Source: Kitagawia praeruptora
Lineage: Eukaryota > Streptophyta > Magnoliopsida > Apiales > Apiaceae
NCBI GenBank assembly: GCA_037693485.1
Contig: CM075350.1
Location: forward strand, 63,406,001 to 63,470,000
Length of the DNA: 64,000 bases
Reading direction: 5' to 3'
The notes under the pieces were generated by a model, which was given only the letters and a program-made list of their open reading frames with translations, searched no databases and was not told the DNA's origin. Made by a program: the position numbers and the translations under genes. Below, piece after piece: positions 1-11,013 of this stretch (its first letter is position 1; each line of letters begins with the position of its first letter).

Positions 1-873
1 AATTATTGTTGGGCAAGAAATCCAGAGCCTATTTAAACACATCTTAGCATTGTAATTCGGGGGATCGCTTTATTATTATATCATAGCTTAGATCTGCAAG
101 GGAGAACTTTTACTTTGAAGATTAAAGGTTTTTTCTCTTTTCTTATAATTATGTGTTCAATTTATAATTCTTGTTTTGTTAATTCAATTATGAGTGAGTA
201 GATTATTAATCTAGGGTTAAGTTGAACCCTAGTTATGGTTGATGTGTGAATTTCCAATTCCCCCAATTTGATTGTTTAATTGCTCTTGCTTATTGAGTTG
301 TATTAATTAACAATTACAAATCAGACGTGATAATGTGTATTGTTTGAACCAATATCTAATTATCAGCGAGAGTTGGATTTAGATGGTTGTGATTTATCCA
401 ATAAGAACATGAAATTCTCCATGAGAATAGGTAGAATGAATTGTTAGGAAATTAGGATGCTGTGATTAATGTCTCTAAATTGCATGATACCATGAGAATA
501 GGTTTGATTGTACTTTAATAGAAGCCATTAATACTCGAGAGGGGTTATTGGTATTTATAGGGCGCATCTTTCCTGTTGAGTATTGTATGATTAATTGGGG
601 AGGAAATTCACGATTGCATTAATTCATGCTAGTGGGGATACTTAATTCTTGATACTATTAATATTTGATTTATATAAACACCATTCTCTTTAGTATAAAA
701 TTAGTTTAATAATCTCTCAATATTTATTGTGTTACTTGCTTAGCCGAATTAAATCAGAAATAACTGGTGATTGATACGTTTATCTCTGTGGGATCGACTC
801 TGACTTACCCTACTACATAGTTAGAAGGAATTGTTAGATATTATTATTTGATAGGCACGCGACAGCCTTGTCA
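1..873 (+). repeat. 5' LTR of element F (partial)
   Basis: This stretch is nearly identical to 10132-11002 of the 3' LTR. It ends in CTTGTCA, which pairs with the TGATAAG start of the 3' LTR. A TATTTAAA box lies at 30-37, so most of U3 lies outside the window and R/U5 is inside. A short segment near 461-470 is longer here than in the 3' LTR. Confidence 0.92.
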
Positions 874-906
874 AATTTTTGCACGCGACAGCCTTGTCAA
901 ATTTTT
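855..906 (+). repeat. 26-bp tandem duplication across the LTR/leader junction
   Basis: Two identical 26-bp units (855-880 and 881-906) each contain GCACGCGACAGCCTTGTCA followed by a T-run. The first carries the LTR end; the second lies between the LTR end and the primer-binding site. The 3' LTR has a single copy. Confidence 0.9.
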
Positions 907-923
907 GGCACCGCTGCCGGGGA
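906..923 (+). other. Primer-binding site of element F (tRNA-Asp-like)
   Basis: TGGCACCGCTGCCGGGGA resembles the complement of the 3' end of plant tRNA-Asp, the usual primer of Athila elements, with two apparent differences. It is the expected start site of minus-strand cDNA synthesis, displaced from the LTR end by the duplicated 26-bp unit. Confidence 0.8.
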
Positions 924-1037
924 CAAAGCAGTGTTAGATAAGTTAATTTTTGAATTGATTTAGCTAAGTTGTTTCATTGAGTTGCTTCGGCTTTTATTCC
1001 CTTGTTATTTGATCATCGTTTCTAGTTCTCTTGTTGC

Positions 1038-2882
1038 ATGCACACTCGAAGTTCAGGTACTGAAAATTTACTTGCTATTGATCCTGAAATTGAAGCTACA
1101 GCAAGAAGGCAAGCAGGCAAGCGAAGGAAAAACAAGGATAAGGAAGTTATGGGTGATACGACAGCTAAAGCTCTCAGGGAGCATGGTATGCCAGATGCTA
1201 CAGGCGTACTCTCCAGTATTGTCAGACCAGCAGTCACAGCTACACACTTTGAACTCAAGCCTCAGTTCATCCAATTCATCTCTAATGATTCTTTCGCAGG
1301 ATTGTCCACTGAAAATCCTGTTGATCATCTTGAGAGTTTTCTTGAAAAGTGTGATACAATAAAGCTGACTAATGTAAGTGATGAAGCTGTTAAGCTACGA
1401 TTATTTCCATTTTTTCTTCGAGATGCAGCAAAAGATTGGTTGAAGGATGAAGGACCAAACACGTTCACTACTTGGGATAGTCTTGCGAAGGCTTTTCTAC
1501 TAAAATTCTTCAGTCAGAAAAAGACTTCAAAGCTCAGGAATGAAATATCTAATTTTCATCAAGATGATGACGAGTCACTTCATGATGCTTGGAGAAAATT
1601 TAAGCGACTTCAAAGACAATGCCCTCACCATGGAATTCCTTACTGGTTGTTGATCCAAACATTCTATAATGGTTTAACACAAGAGTTTCGAAACTTTGTT
1701 GATGCTTCTTCTGGTGGTTCTATTATGAAGAAGAGTACTGAGGATGCGAAAGCTTTGTTAGACGAGATAGCGTCTAATGATAATTATCCATACAGTAATC
1801 GAAATCATCCTAAGAAAGGTGGTAAGTATGATGTTGATGCTCTAACCATGTTGAATACTACTATGTAGGCTATGGTCAAAAAGATTGAGCAATTGGATGC
1901 CAGAAGCACTCCATCTACTGTTGCTTCATGTGAGATATGTGGTGTTGTTGGACACACCAAGATTGCTTGTCAATACAATCCTTCTAGAATGGTAGTTGAA
2001 CATGCTAATGCTCTTTACAATCAGAATTAGAGGTCGCAGTATAATCCTTACTCCAACACGTACAATCCAGGTTGGAGAGATCATCCAAATTTCTCCTACA
2101 GGAACAATCAGGGTCAAGCTCAATCTTCACAGAATAATTTCTCTCAGCCTCCTGGTTTTCAACAAGCTCAGCCGCAGAAATCCCACTTGGAAAGTCTTAT
2201 GGAAGGATTTATCGCTACTCAATCGAAGAAGAATGAGCACTTTGATTCAAGTATCAATGAGATAAAGGCTCACAACAAAATGATGGAAAACACAATCACT
2301 CAAATTTCTCAACAGTTGAGCCGACTTAATAAGCCTTCAGGCCAACTTCCTGGTCAAACTGAGCAGCCGTCAAGGGGCCATATCAATGATGTAACTTTGA
2401 GAAGTGGTAAAGAATTGAAAGAGCCGGAATTGAATGTGAGCAAAGATGTTGTGAATGCTAAGGAAAGTGAAGAGGAGATTGCAACTGAGAAATCGGTAGA
2501 ACCAGAGGTCGTGGAAAAAGAAAAGAAAGAATCTGAAGTTGTTCCTTTTAAACCATATGTGCCACCTGTTCCTTTTCCACAAAGGTTGGCACAAGCTAAG
2601 CTAGAGAAGAAGTATGGTAAATTCCTTGAAATTTTGCAGAAGCTACATATCAATATTCCATTCATGGATGCTATTACTGAGATGCCTTCTTATGCAAAAT
2701 TCCTTAAAGATATTTTGTCAAGGAAGAGAAAAATTGAAGAAAGCTCTACCATCTCATTAACGGCAGAGTGCAGTGCCATCTTGCAAAATGATCTTCCAAA
2801 GAAGTTAGCGAATCCAGGTAGCTACTCTATTCCTGTCAAGCTAGGGGATGTCGAAATCAAAAGAGCTTTGTGTGATCTTTGA
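1038..2882 (+). pseudogene. Athila gag (broken)
   Basis: Begins at ATG 1038, the first Met of a frame that stays aligned through gag. The N-terminal half is a retrotransposon capsid-type domain (residues ~60-270, with a W-rich core KDWLKDEGPNTF). A CX2CX4HX4C zinc knuckle (CEICGVVGHTKIAC) lies near 1929-1970. In-frame TAG codons at 1866-1868 and 2028-2030 and TGA at 2880-2882 interrupt the frame. A lysine/glutamate-rich linker leads into protease. Gag would form the virus-like particle in the cytoplasm; this copy cannot make a full product without readthrough. Confidence 0.88.
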
Positions 2883-3548
2883 GCAAGTGTCAGTTTGATG
2901 CCTTTATCAATTTGTGAACAGCTTCAGATGGGTGAACTAAAACCCACACGTATCTTTCTACAACTGGCAGACAGAAGTGTGAAATTTCAATTGGGAATTC
3001 TAGAAGATGTGCCCCTTAAGGTAGGAAAGTTTTATATTCCATGTGATTTTGTTGTCATGGAAATGGAAGAAGATGCAAATATTCCTATCATTCTTGGGAG
3101 GCCTTTCTTAGCAACAGCTGGAGCTATCATTAACATGAAAAATTGAAGAATTTTTTTCGAAGTAGGCGAAGAGAAGATGGAATTCAAGCTGCAAAGCACA
3201 ATGGGACATCCTTCTACGGATGAGACTGTAAACAGGGTGGATGCACTAGAAGAAGTGATCGACATGAAAGCAAAAACTTTATCATATGAGGATCTACTTC
3301 AAGCTGTTCTTGATGGTAACATGGATGAAGAAAATGAAGAATGTAAGGGTTACCAGAAGCTTTTGGATGCAACACCTACATTTAGACTTGAACATTCTAA
3401 TGTGCTACATCATGAGGAAGTCAAGGAGAGTTCCACGCCTCCTAAGGTAGAACTGAAACCTTTACCTGCATTTTTGAAATACGTGTTTATGGGCACTAAT
3501 GAAACATATCCTATCATCGTTAGTTCTGATCTTGATGACACAAATTGA
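2820..3548 (+). pseudogene. Athila aspartic protease region (broken)
   Basis: Continues in the gag frame. The retropepsin-like core is recognisable: the active-site loop reads C-D-L-stop-A-S-V-S, where the family normally has D-x-G, then a flap region and the I-I-L-G-R-P-F segment near 3090-3110. TGA at 2880-2882 replaces the active-site glycine and TGA at 3144-3146 lies further on. The frame ends at TGA 3546-3548, beside a frameshift into the RT frame. The protease would cut the Gag-Pol polyprotein; this copy is inactive as written. Confidence 0.8.
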
Positions 3549-5166
3549 GCAATTGCTCACGGTCTTGAGAAAGTATAAAAATGTTATTGGGTATTCTATT
3601 GATGATATTAAGGGCATTAATCCATCATTCTGCATGCATAAGATTATTCTCGAAGATGAGCAAGCTTCTTCTATTGAGCCTCAACGGAGACTCAATCCTA
3701 ATATGATGGAGGTGGTCAAAAAGGAGGTTTTAAAACTTCTTGATGCAGGTATAATTTACCCTATCTCTGACAGCAAGTGGGTTAGTCCGGTACATGTAGT
3801 GCCAAAGAAAGGAGGAATGACAGTGGTTAAGAATGATAAGGGTGAGTCGATCTCTACTAGAACTGTTACAGGGTGGCGAATGTGCATTGATTATCGGAAA
3901 TTGAATAAAGCCACAAGGAAAGATCATTTTCCTCTCCCTTTTATTTATCAAATGCTTGAACGGTTGGCGAAACATTCTTACTTCTGCTTCTTAGATGGAT
4001 ATTCAGGTTTTTTCCAGATTCCTATCCATCCAAATGATCAAGAAAAGACGACTTTTACATGTCCTTATGGTACATTTGCATACCACAGAATGCCGTTTGG
4101 ACTATGTTGTGCTCCTCCCACCTTTCAGCGATGTATGATGGCAATTTTCTCAGATTTCATTGAAGATATTATGGAAGTTTTTATGGATGACTTCTCAGTT
4201 GGTGGAACTTCTTTTGATGCATGTTTACATAACTTGGAGAAGGTGCTTCATAGATGTCAAGAAGTTAATCTAATTCTCAATTGGGAAAAATGTCACTTTA
4301 TGGTACAAGAGGGAGTTGTTTTGGGTCATGTTGTTTCAAAAAGAGGCATTGAAGTTGATAGAGCCAAGGTCGAGGTTGTTGAGCGCTTACCACCCTCTAC
4401 TTCAGTCAAGGGGATAAGAAGTTTTCTTGGTCATGCGGGATTCTATCGCCGTTTCATTAAAGATTTTTCGAAGATTGCTCGACCTCTAACTGAGCTTTTA
4501 GGTAAGGATGTACCTTTTGTGTTTAATGATGCTTGTGTTGAGGCTTTTGAAACATTGAAGAAAGCTCTTGTCTCTGCTCCAATCATACAACCACCGGATT
4601 GGAAATTACCATTTGAGATCATGTGTGATGCCAGTGATCAAGCTATTGGTGCAGTTTTAGGCCAGAGGAAAGATGGAAAGCTTCATGCTATATACTATAC
4701 AAGCAAGACCTTTGATGGAGCTCAGATTAATTATGCAACAACGGAGAAAGAATTGCTAGCAGTGGTGTATTCTATGGAAAAGTTTCGATCTTATCTCGTT
4801 GGTTCGAAGGTAATTTTTTACACGGATCATGCAGCTTTGAGGTATTTGATGAATAAAAAGGATGCTAAACCTCGTTTGATTTGTTGGATTCTACTTCTTC
4901 AAGAATTTGACTTAGAGATTAAAGACAAGAAAGGGGCCGAAAATGTGGTTGCTGATCATCTTTCCCGTCTTACTTTTGATGAAGATGATGGTAGAAATAT
5001 TCCAATTGATGACTCTTTTTCTGATGATCATCTGCTTTCTCTTGCAAGGATAGAGGTTCCTTGGTATGCTGATATAGCTAATTTCTTAGCTAGTGGTACT
5101 ATTCCTCATGGTTACTCATCGCAACAAAAGAAGAAGTTTTTCTATGATGTGAGGAAGCACTTTTAG
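3549..5166 (+). pseudogene. Athila reverse transcriptase and RNase H
   Basis: The open frame overlaps the previous one by about 50 nt in a different frame, so one indel lies near 3535-3550. The RT domain runs from the SIEPQRRLNP segment (~3675) through the catalytic F-M-D-D box (VFMDDFSV, ~4180-4200). RNase H follows: a CDASDQAIGAVLGQ block near 4625-4665 and TEKELLAVVYSMEKFRSYLVG near 4742-4803. A TAG at 5164-5166 replaces an expected tryptophan at the connection to integrase. This is the longest intact stretch of the element and shows the usual Ty3/gypsy order. Confidence 0.92.
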
Positions 5167-6329
5167 GATGATCCTTTTCTTTATAAATCTTGTATAGATG
5201 GAGTCATTAGAAGATGTGTTCCGGACAATGAGGTTGCTTCTATAATTTCGCATTGTCACGATTTGCCAAGTGGTGGTCATGCAAGTACTACGAAAACTGC
5301 TGCAAAGATTCTTCAGTGCGGTTTTTATTGGCCAACTCTTTTTAAAGATGTCCACCAATATGTTCATTCATGTGATCGTTGTCAACGAACTGGAAATATT
5401 TCAAGACGCAATGAGATGCCTCTTAATAACATTCTTGAAGTGGAGCTTTCGATGTTTGGGGAGTAGATTTTATGGGACCATTCCCTCCATCTTTTAAGAA
5501 CTAGTATATCTTGGTAGCTGTGGATTACGTCTCAAAATGGGTTGAAGCCATTGCATCACCCACTAATGATGCTCGTGTTGTGAGCAAGTTCTTTAAGAAG
5601 ACGATTTTTCCTAGATTTGGAGTGCCACGGATTTTAATTAGCGATGGAGGAAAGCATTTTCTCGAAAATCATTTTGAAACTATGTTGAAGAAATATGGAG
5701 TTTATCATAAGGTGGGACTTTCTTATCATCCCCAAACCAGTGGTCAGGTGGAGATCTCTAACCGTGAAATAAAGAATATCTTGGAGAAGACAGTCGTAAA
5801 ATCAAGGAAGGATTGGTCTACGAAGCTTGATGATGCACTTTGGGCATATAGAACTGCGTTTAAGACACCTATTGGGACAACTCCATACAGATTGGTTTAT
5901 GGAAAAGCATGTCATCTTCCCGTTGAGTTGGAGCACCGTGCATTTTGGGCTATCAAGGGTCTGAATTTTGATATATTAGCAGCAGGTGAGAAAATACTTC
6001 TACAACTTAATGAGCTAGATGAGCTTCGTTTTGAGGCTTATGAAAGTTCTAAGCTTTACAAGAAGAAAACAAAGAAGTGGAGCTAGTTCAAGGAAGGGGA
6101 GCTAGTTCTTCTATTTAATTCAAGATTGAGATTTTTTCCCAGAAAACTTCGTTCTAGGTGGTCTGGTCCGTTCAAGGTACGAAAGGTTTTTTCATATGGT
6201 GCAGTTGAATTGTTGAATACCCATGGAGAGTCATTTAAGGTGAATGGGCAACGAGTGAAGCATTATAGAGCTGGTGAACCAATTAATGAGGAGACGGATA
6301 TTCAGCTGTTTCCCCCTTCTTCAGAATGA
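5167..6329 (+). pseudogene. Athila integrase (broken)
   Basis: Contains the HHCC zinc-binding region (H-x-H spacing then CDRCQ, 5240-5390). The catalytic core follows with D at AVDYVSKWVEA (~5517), D at ISDGGKHF (~5640) and E at NREIKNILE (~5760), matching the D,D,35E pattern. After the core come AYRTAFKTPIGTTPYRLVYG and a C-terminal RSRWSGPF segment typical of gypsy integrases. A one-base loss near 5449, TAG at ~5504, TAG at 6084-6086 and TGA at 6327-6329 break or end the frame. It would insert cDNA into the genome; this copy is dead. Confidence 0.9.
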
Positions 6330-7178
6330 CTGATGTGACGATGTCGGGCTAACGACATTAAACAAATGCGCTACTTGGGAGGCAACCCATGCATTAGTGT
6401 AGAAAAAAAAAGAGTCTTTGAAAAAAAAATGAATTTTAATGTGTAACGCAGGATGCGCCTGCGTTACTGTTTTCAGGGCAGGTTGCAGCTGAGTAACGCA
6501 GGCGCAGTTTACGGCCTTGACGCGCAGGCTGCGCCTGCGTGTCTGCTTGTGGGGCAGTTGCGCCAGACGCGCGTAGGCTGCGTGTCTTCCAGGTTTTTAT
6601 CTGATTGTTTTGTCCGTGTGTAAGCTGTGTTGTATAAAAAAAAATCCTTTCAATCCCCAAATTCTTATTTATATCCCTTATTCTCTCATCTCTTCACCTA
6701 ATTCTAATCTTATTTCAATTCCAAAATCCTCTAAATTTCTTCAAATTCCTATTTCTATTCTAATTATTTTTTTTATTTTTTTATTTTTTTTCTTTAAATC
6801 ATTAAATCTTTTTTCTATCCTATATCAAATTGCAAATTCCACAAAAAAATTTTCCTTTTCACATTAAAATTTTTATATTCATCCTATCACTCCATTGTCT
6901 ATATATACGCATATATACACACCCAATTCATTCTATTCCTCCTCTACATCTCTAAAAAATTCAAGTTTGGGGGAAAATTAGTACAAGTTCACCTATTCGA
7001 TTCGTAATTGGGATATCTCTTCTTTAATTTTATTTTTATTACGAATTTGTGTTCTTGTAAATTGGGGGTTTTGTATTAGTCTTGTTAATTGGGTATTTTT
7101 GGTGATTGCTTGGTGGATTTTGGTGGGATATTTCTTGGTGGTTGTTGGTGGTGTTATTATTGAGTTGGGTTGGTTATT
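6330..7178 (+). other. Element F spacer between pol and env-position ORF
   Basis: No coding region recognised. It holds a GC-rich island with inverted repeats (about 6440-6600), a C/T-rich A+T-heavy tract (6640-6860), and a polypurine-like AAGTTTGGGGGAAAA near 6963-6977, resembling the true polypurine tract at the 3' LTR. This spacer could be the leader of a sub-genomic RNA for the next ORF; that is inference. Confidence 0.7.
6443..6506 (+). other. GC-rich competing hairpins
   Basis: GTAACGCAGG (6443-6452) pairs with CCTGCGTTAC (6458-6467), and TGCGCCTGCGTTAC (6454-6467) pairs perfectly with GTAACGCAGGCGCA (6493-6506). The two stems share one arm, so they exclude each other. Further GCGCCTGCGT-like copies follow to about 6600. 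Confidence 0.8.
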
Positions 7179-8249
7179 ATGGCTCCTAAGCGAATGAGGG
7201 GTGGTTCTATTAGGGTGGAGAGATTTCTTTCTCCGGATGCGGAGGTTGAGTATAATCGGTTGTTGTCAAGGTCGGTGGCGAAAGAAAGGGGGTTTTTGCC
7301 AACTCGTCATTATGGGTTGGTTGATGTGATTAATGAGTTACGTTGGGGTGAGATTTGTAAGGCGGCTGCTCCAGTTCCGGTGAATGTTATTAGGGAGTTT
7401 TATGCGAATGCTAAAGGTGAGCCGGATGGGGTGTGTGTGGTTCGAGGTAAACAGGTGGATTACAGTCCAGATGCTATTCGTCCAATTTTGGGACAACCAC
7501 CTAAGCTTGTGGGGGATGAAGATTGGGCAAGGAAGACTAGTGCAGATGTGGATATGGTGGCGATTGTTCGTGAGTTATGTGTTCCTGGTACAGTTTGGAA
7601 GTATAAATTGGGAACTATTGAGCCGATTAATTTTCCGTCTTCTGCGATGAATAAGTATGCACGAGCATGGTATTTATTTATCTGTACGAATATTATGCCT
7701 ACGTCTCATATGGGTGAGGTAACAGCTGATAGAGCGATTCTTCTTTGGGGCATTCTCAAGGGAAAGTATATTGATGTCGGTTATATTGTTTATCTGAATA
7801 TTATCAGGTTTTTAAAGTCTAATGCACTGTCATCGATGATTTATGCTTCTGTTATAGCTGGTTTGTGTATGGATAGTGGTGTTACATGGGGTGCGGAGGA
7901 ATATTTGCAGCCACCTATGGTTTCCATTGTTGACGTGTTTATTGATAGAATGCCGGAATGGCCAGGTGGGATTCCACATCTGAGGGGGCATGGTTATGTT
8001 GTTGTTCATGCTGATATTAGGGGTCGGGGAGCGGGAGCTCAGCCACGTGTTTCGAGAGTACCAAGAGTTTTGGATGCCCACTTTAGACGTTTGTATAGGA
8101 GGATGGATGCTATACATGCTAGTAACTGGGAGTATGCTGAGGATATGGTTGCAGCTTTGAGAGATGTGGGAATTCAGGCAAGGTGGCCCGTCTATGGAGC
8201 ACGTACGTAGTATCCACCGCCTGATTCATCCGATGATGAGGACGAGTAG
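7179..8249 (+). pseudogene. Athila env-position ORF (plant transposon protein type)
   Basis: ATG at 7179 (MAPKRMRGGS) was chosen because upstream codons in the frame are TTG or GTT only. The frame is open to TAG 8208-8210 (343 aa) and continues for 13 codons (YPPPDSSDDEDE) to TAG 8247-8249, so the first TAG looks like a late premature stop. It resembles the conserved protein found after integrase in Athila elements (the 'putative plant transposon protein' domain family). A basic N-terminus, a W-rich middle and an acidic tail are visible. No signal peptide or convincing membrane anchor is seen, so calling it an envelope rests on position only. Confidence 0.78.
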
Positions 8250-9682
8250 GTATGTTTTCTGCTATCCCTCGTAATCACTTCCATTCAATGCGGACATTGA
8301 ATACTTTAAGTTTGGGGGTGGTTTGGGGGATTAGTAGTTGTTGTTGTATTATGTATTCATGTAGGATTTCGTGCTTTGCATATTAGTAATAAGTCGTGCA
8401 TGTTTGTTCGTATTATTTATGTTGTTTCATGTAGGACATTCTGTTATTTTATTTTCGTATACCATGTTCATGTTAGTTGCATTTTCATGGCATGCATAAT
8501 TCATGATCCCTTAGGACGAGCTGATTCTGATTGGGAGGTAGATGTTTTAATTGAGTGTGATGATGATGAGTAGAGGGCTGACTTATAGTTCCTAGGAATT
8601 GACTTGCATGTTACGGGAACAAAACTTTTACACAACTCATTGTTTGCTTTTGGGCTAGGTTGAGGTTATGCTTGTTTGGAGTTTTGAGATTTAATCACTT
8701 GATTATATTTAGAATTTTCGTTATTCCCTTGATGGCGTAGGAGCACTAAAGTCTAAGTTTGGGGGAAACCAGGGATTTCATGCTAGTTGTTAATATTTGT
8801 TGAATAATGGCTAGGTGTCAATTGGCTAGTAGCCAGCTCATATTTATATGAGTAGTCTAGGGCTGGAAATGAGAAAGGCTCATTCCAGATTGCATGAAAA
8901 AAAAAATCAGAAAAAAAAGAAAAAAAAAGAGAAAAAGAAGAAAAAAAAAAGTCAATAGTTTAATTGTTAAATGCAGAATTAACCAGAGTGAGCTCTTTAA
9001 TACTCGAGTAATTAAGTCTGAGGGGACTTAGTCCTAGTAACCTAAAGCTCTTGTGGTTTGGGATTGCTGACCTAACACTCGCTACATGGTTATTATTGTA
9101 TAAGCCTTTTGGGGTCTCATTCATTGCGCGGTTAAATAAGCATGTGTATTGTATTATGTGTCCTAGTGTAGTAATAAAGCATGAATTCCTGGCTAACTTG
9201 AATGAGGATGGAGGTGTTTCTAAGTTATGAAGTGTCTACAGTCTATTCTTTTTATAAACCTGTGATTGTCTTGGCAAAGGATATGTATGATTTTTGACCT
9301 AGTGTTGGGAGTATTTCTGATGAGCATTGCACACACGCACGTTTCTGTTCATGTATTGTTAGTATACGGGGACTTAGTCGAGCTCTGCTTGGATTTATTT
9401 ACATTCTTTGAGATATTTGCTTGTTAGTTGATTTTGGTGAGTTTGAAGGGGATCTTTGCATTTTCATATTAGTTGCATTCATGCATTGCATTGTATTAGG
9501 TTAAATGGATTTTGTGGGTACATTCGCTATAGGCCCTCACGAGACCTTACTCGTCCACTAGGGCTACCTAGGGGTTTAAAGGGCTTGTTGCATATGCCAA
9601 ATGCAACCGTGATCACCTACGGAAGTGGTACTAGTTAGTTAGTTAGTTGTAATTGTTTATGCTTGAGGACAAGCATCGGTTT
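8250..9682 (+). other. Element F 3' non-coding region
   Basis: No supported gene. Contains polypurine-like copies near 8308-8318 (AAGTTTGGGGGTGG) and 8754-8766 (AAGTTTGGGGGAAA), an A-rich low-complexity tract at 8896-8951, and the palindromic GCTTGAGGACAAGC motif at 9661-9674 just before the real polypurine tract. Short open frames here lack family features. Confidence 0.75.
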
Positions 9683-9693
9683 AAGTTTGGGGG
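9683..9693 (+). other. Polypurine tract of element F
   Basis: AAGTTTGGGGG directly upstream of the 3' LTR start is the expected primer site for plus-strand cDNA synthesis. Confidence 0.85.
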
Positions 9694-9695
9694 TG

Positions 9696-11002
9696 TGATA
9701 AGTGGATTTTATATCCACTTGGAACATTCTAAATTGGCTTAAATTGATTGTCTTGGACTCAAGTTTCTTGTAGTTTTGCTTAGTTATGCAGATTTACAAG
9801 AATGTTGATTAAGGTTGATGCTTCTATCGTTTTTGGAGATTAAATTGATTAAAATTCGGATTTTCTGGGACGGTTGCGTAGTCTACACTGTTTTGGCCAT
9901 ATCTGGAGTTCTATAAGTCCGATTTCAGCGATCTTACTGCCCACGCGAAGCTTGAGAGATTTTCTACAACATGGAACAGGTGTTGAACGTGCAGGTTGCA
10001 TGTGGAGAGATCAAGCAGCATGACAAACAGAATGTTGGGAGCAGGGAAATTACTGTTTTGCCCTTTTCAAGTTCTAATTGTATTTTGGGCAGTTTTTAGC
10101 ACCTTAATTAAATTCTAATTGTAATAGAAGGTAAATTCTTGCTGGGCAAGAAATCTAGAGCCTATTTAAACACATCTTAGCATTGTAATTCGGGGGATCG
10201 CTTTATTATTATATCATAGCTTAGATCTGCAAGGGAGAACTTTTACTTTGAAGATTAAAGATTTTTTCTCTTTTCTTATAATTATGTGTTCAATTTATAA
10301 TTCTTGTTTTGTTAATTCAATTATGAGTGAGTAGATTATTAATCTAGGGTTAAGTTGAACCCTAGTTATGGTTGATGTGTGAATTTCCAATTCCCCCAAT
10401 TTGATTGTTTAATTGCTCTTGCTTATTGAGTTGTATTAATTAACAATTACAAATCAGACGTGATTATGTGTATTGTTTGAACCAATATCTAATTATCATC
10501 GAGAGTTGGATTTAGATGGTTGTGATTTATCCAATAAGAACATGAAATTCTCCATGAGAATAGGTAGAATGAATTGTTAGGAAATTAGGATGCATTAATG
10601 TCTCTAAATTGCATGATACCATGAGAATAGGTTTGATTGTACTTTAAGAGAAGCCATTAATACTCGAGAGGGGTTATTGGTATTTATAGGGCGCATCTTT
10701 CCTGTTGAGTAGTGTACGATTAATTGGGGAGGAAATTCACGATTGCATTAATTCATGCTAGTGGGGATACTTAATTCTTGATACTATTAATATTTGATTT
10801 ATATAAACACCATTCTCTTTAGTATAAAATTAGTTTAATAATCTCTCAATATTTATTGTGTTACTTGCTTAGCCGAATTAAATCAGAAATAACTGGTGAT
10901 TGATACGTTTATCTCTGTGGGATCGACTCTGACTTACCCTACTACATAGTTAGAAGGAATTGTTAGATATTATTATTTGATAGGCACGCGACAGCCTTGT
11001 CA
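9696..11002 (+). repeat. 3' LTR of element F
   Basis: About 1307 bp, beginning TGATAAG and ending CTTGTCA (a 7-bp terminal inverted repeat with one mismatch), directly after the polypurine tract. A TATTTAAA box lies at 10163-10170, giving U3 of about 470 bp. The sequence from 10132 on matches 1-873. A reading from this LTR would run into the antisense strand of Sirevirus A. Confidence 0.92.
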
Positions 11003-11013
11003 CTCTTATTGTT

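Larger units (their letters stand above)
1..11002 (+). mobile_element. Element F: Athila-type Ty3/gypsy retrotransposon, 5' end cut by window
   Basis: Order seen: partial 5' LTR, Asp-tRNA-like primer-binding site, gag, protease, RT/RNase H, integrase, a long spacer, an env-position ORF, a second spacer, polypurine tract and 3' LTR. RT and RNase H before integrase defines Ty3/gypsy; the extra ORF after integrase, the PBS type and the GCTTGAGGACAAGC motif before the polypurine tract fit the Athila/Tat group. The LTR copies differ only by scattered substitutions and short indels, so insertion was fairly recent, yet the coding region has many stops and at least two frameshifts. The element ends 11 bp beyond the stop codon of Sirevirus A ORF3. 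The target duplication would be 11003-11007 (CTCTT), but its partner is outside the window. Confidence 0.93.

Noticed and set aside
7384..7650. 88-aa ORF overlapping the Athila env-position gene
   Set aside because: Shadow frame of the longer conserved ORF at 7179.
8376..8573. 65-aa ORF after the Athila env-position gene
   Set aside because: No similarity to a family and a composition like the surrounding non-coding sequence.
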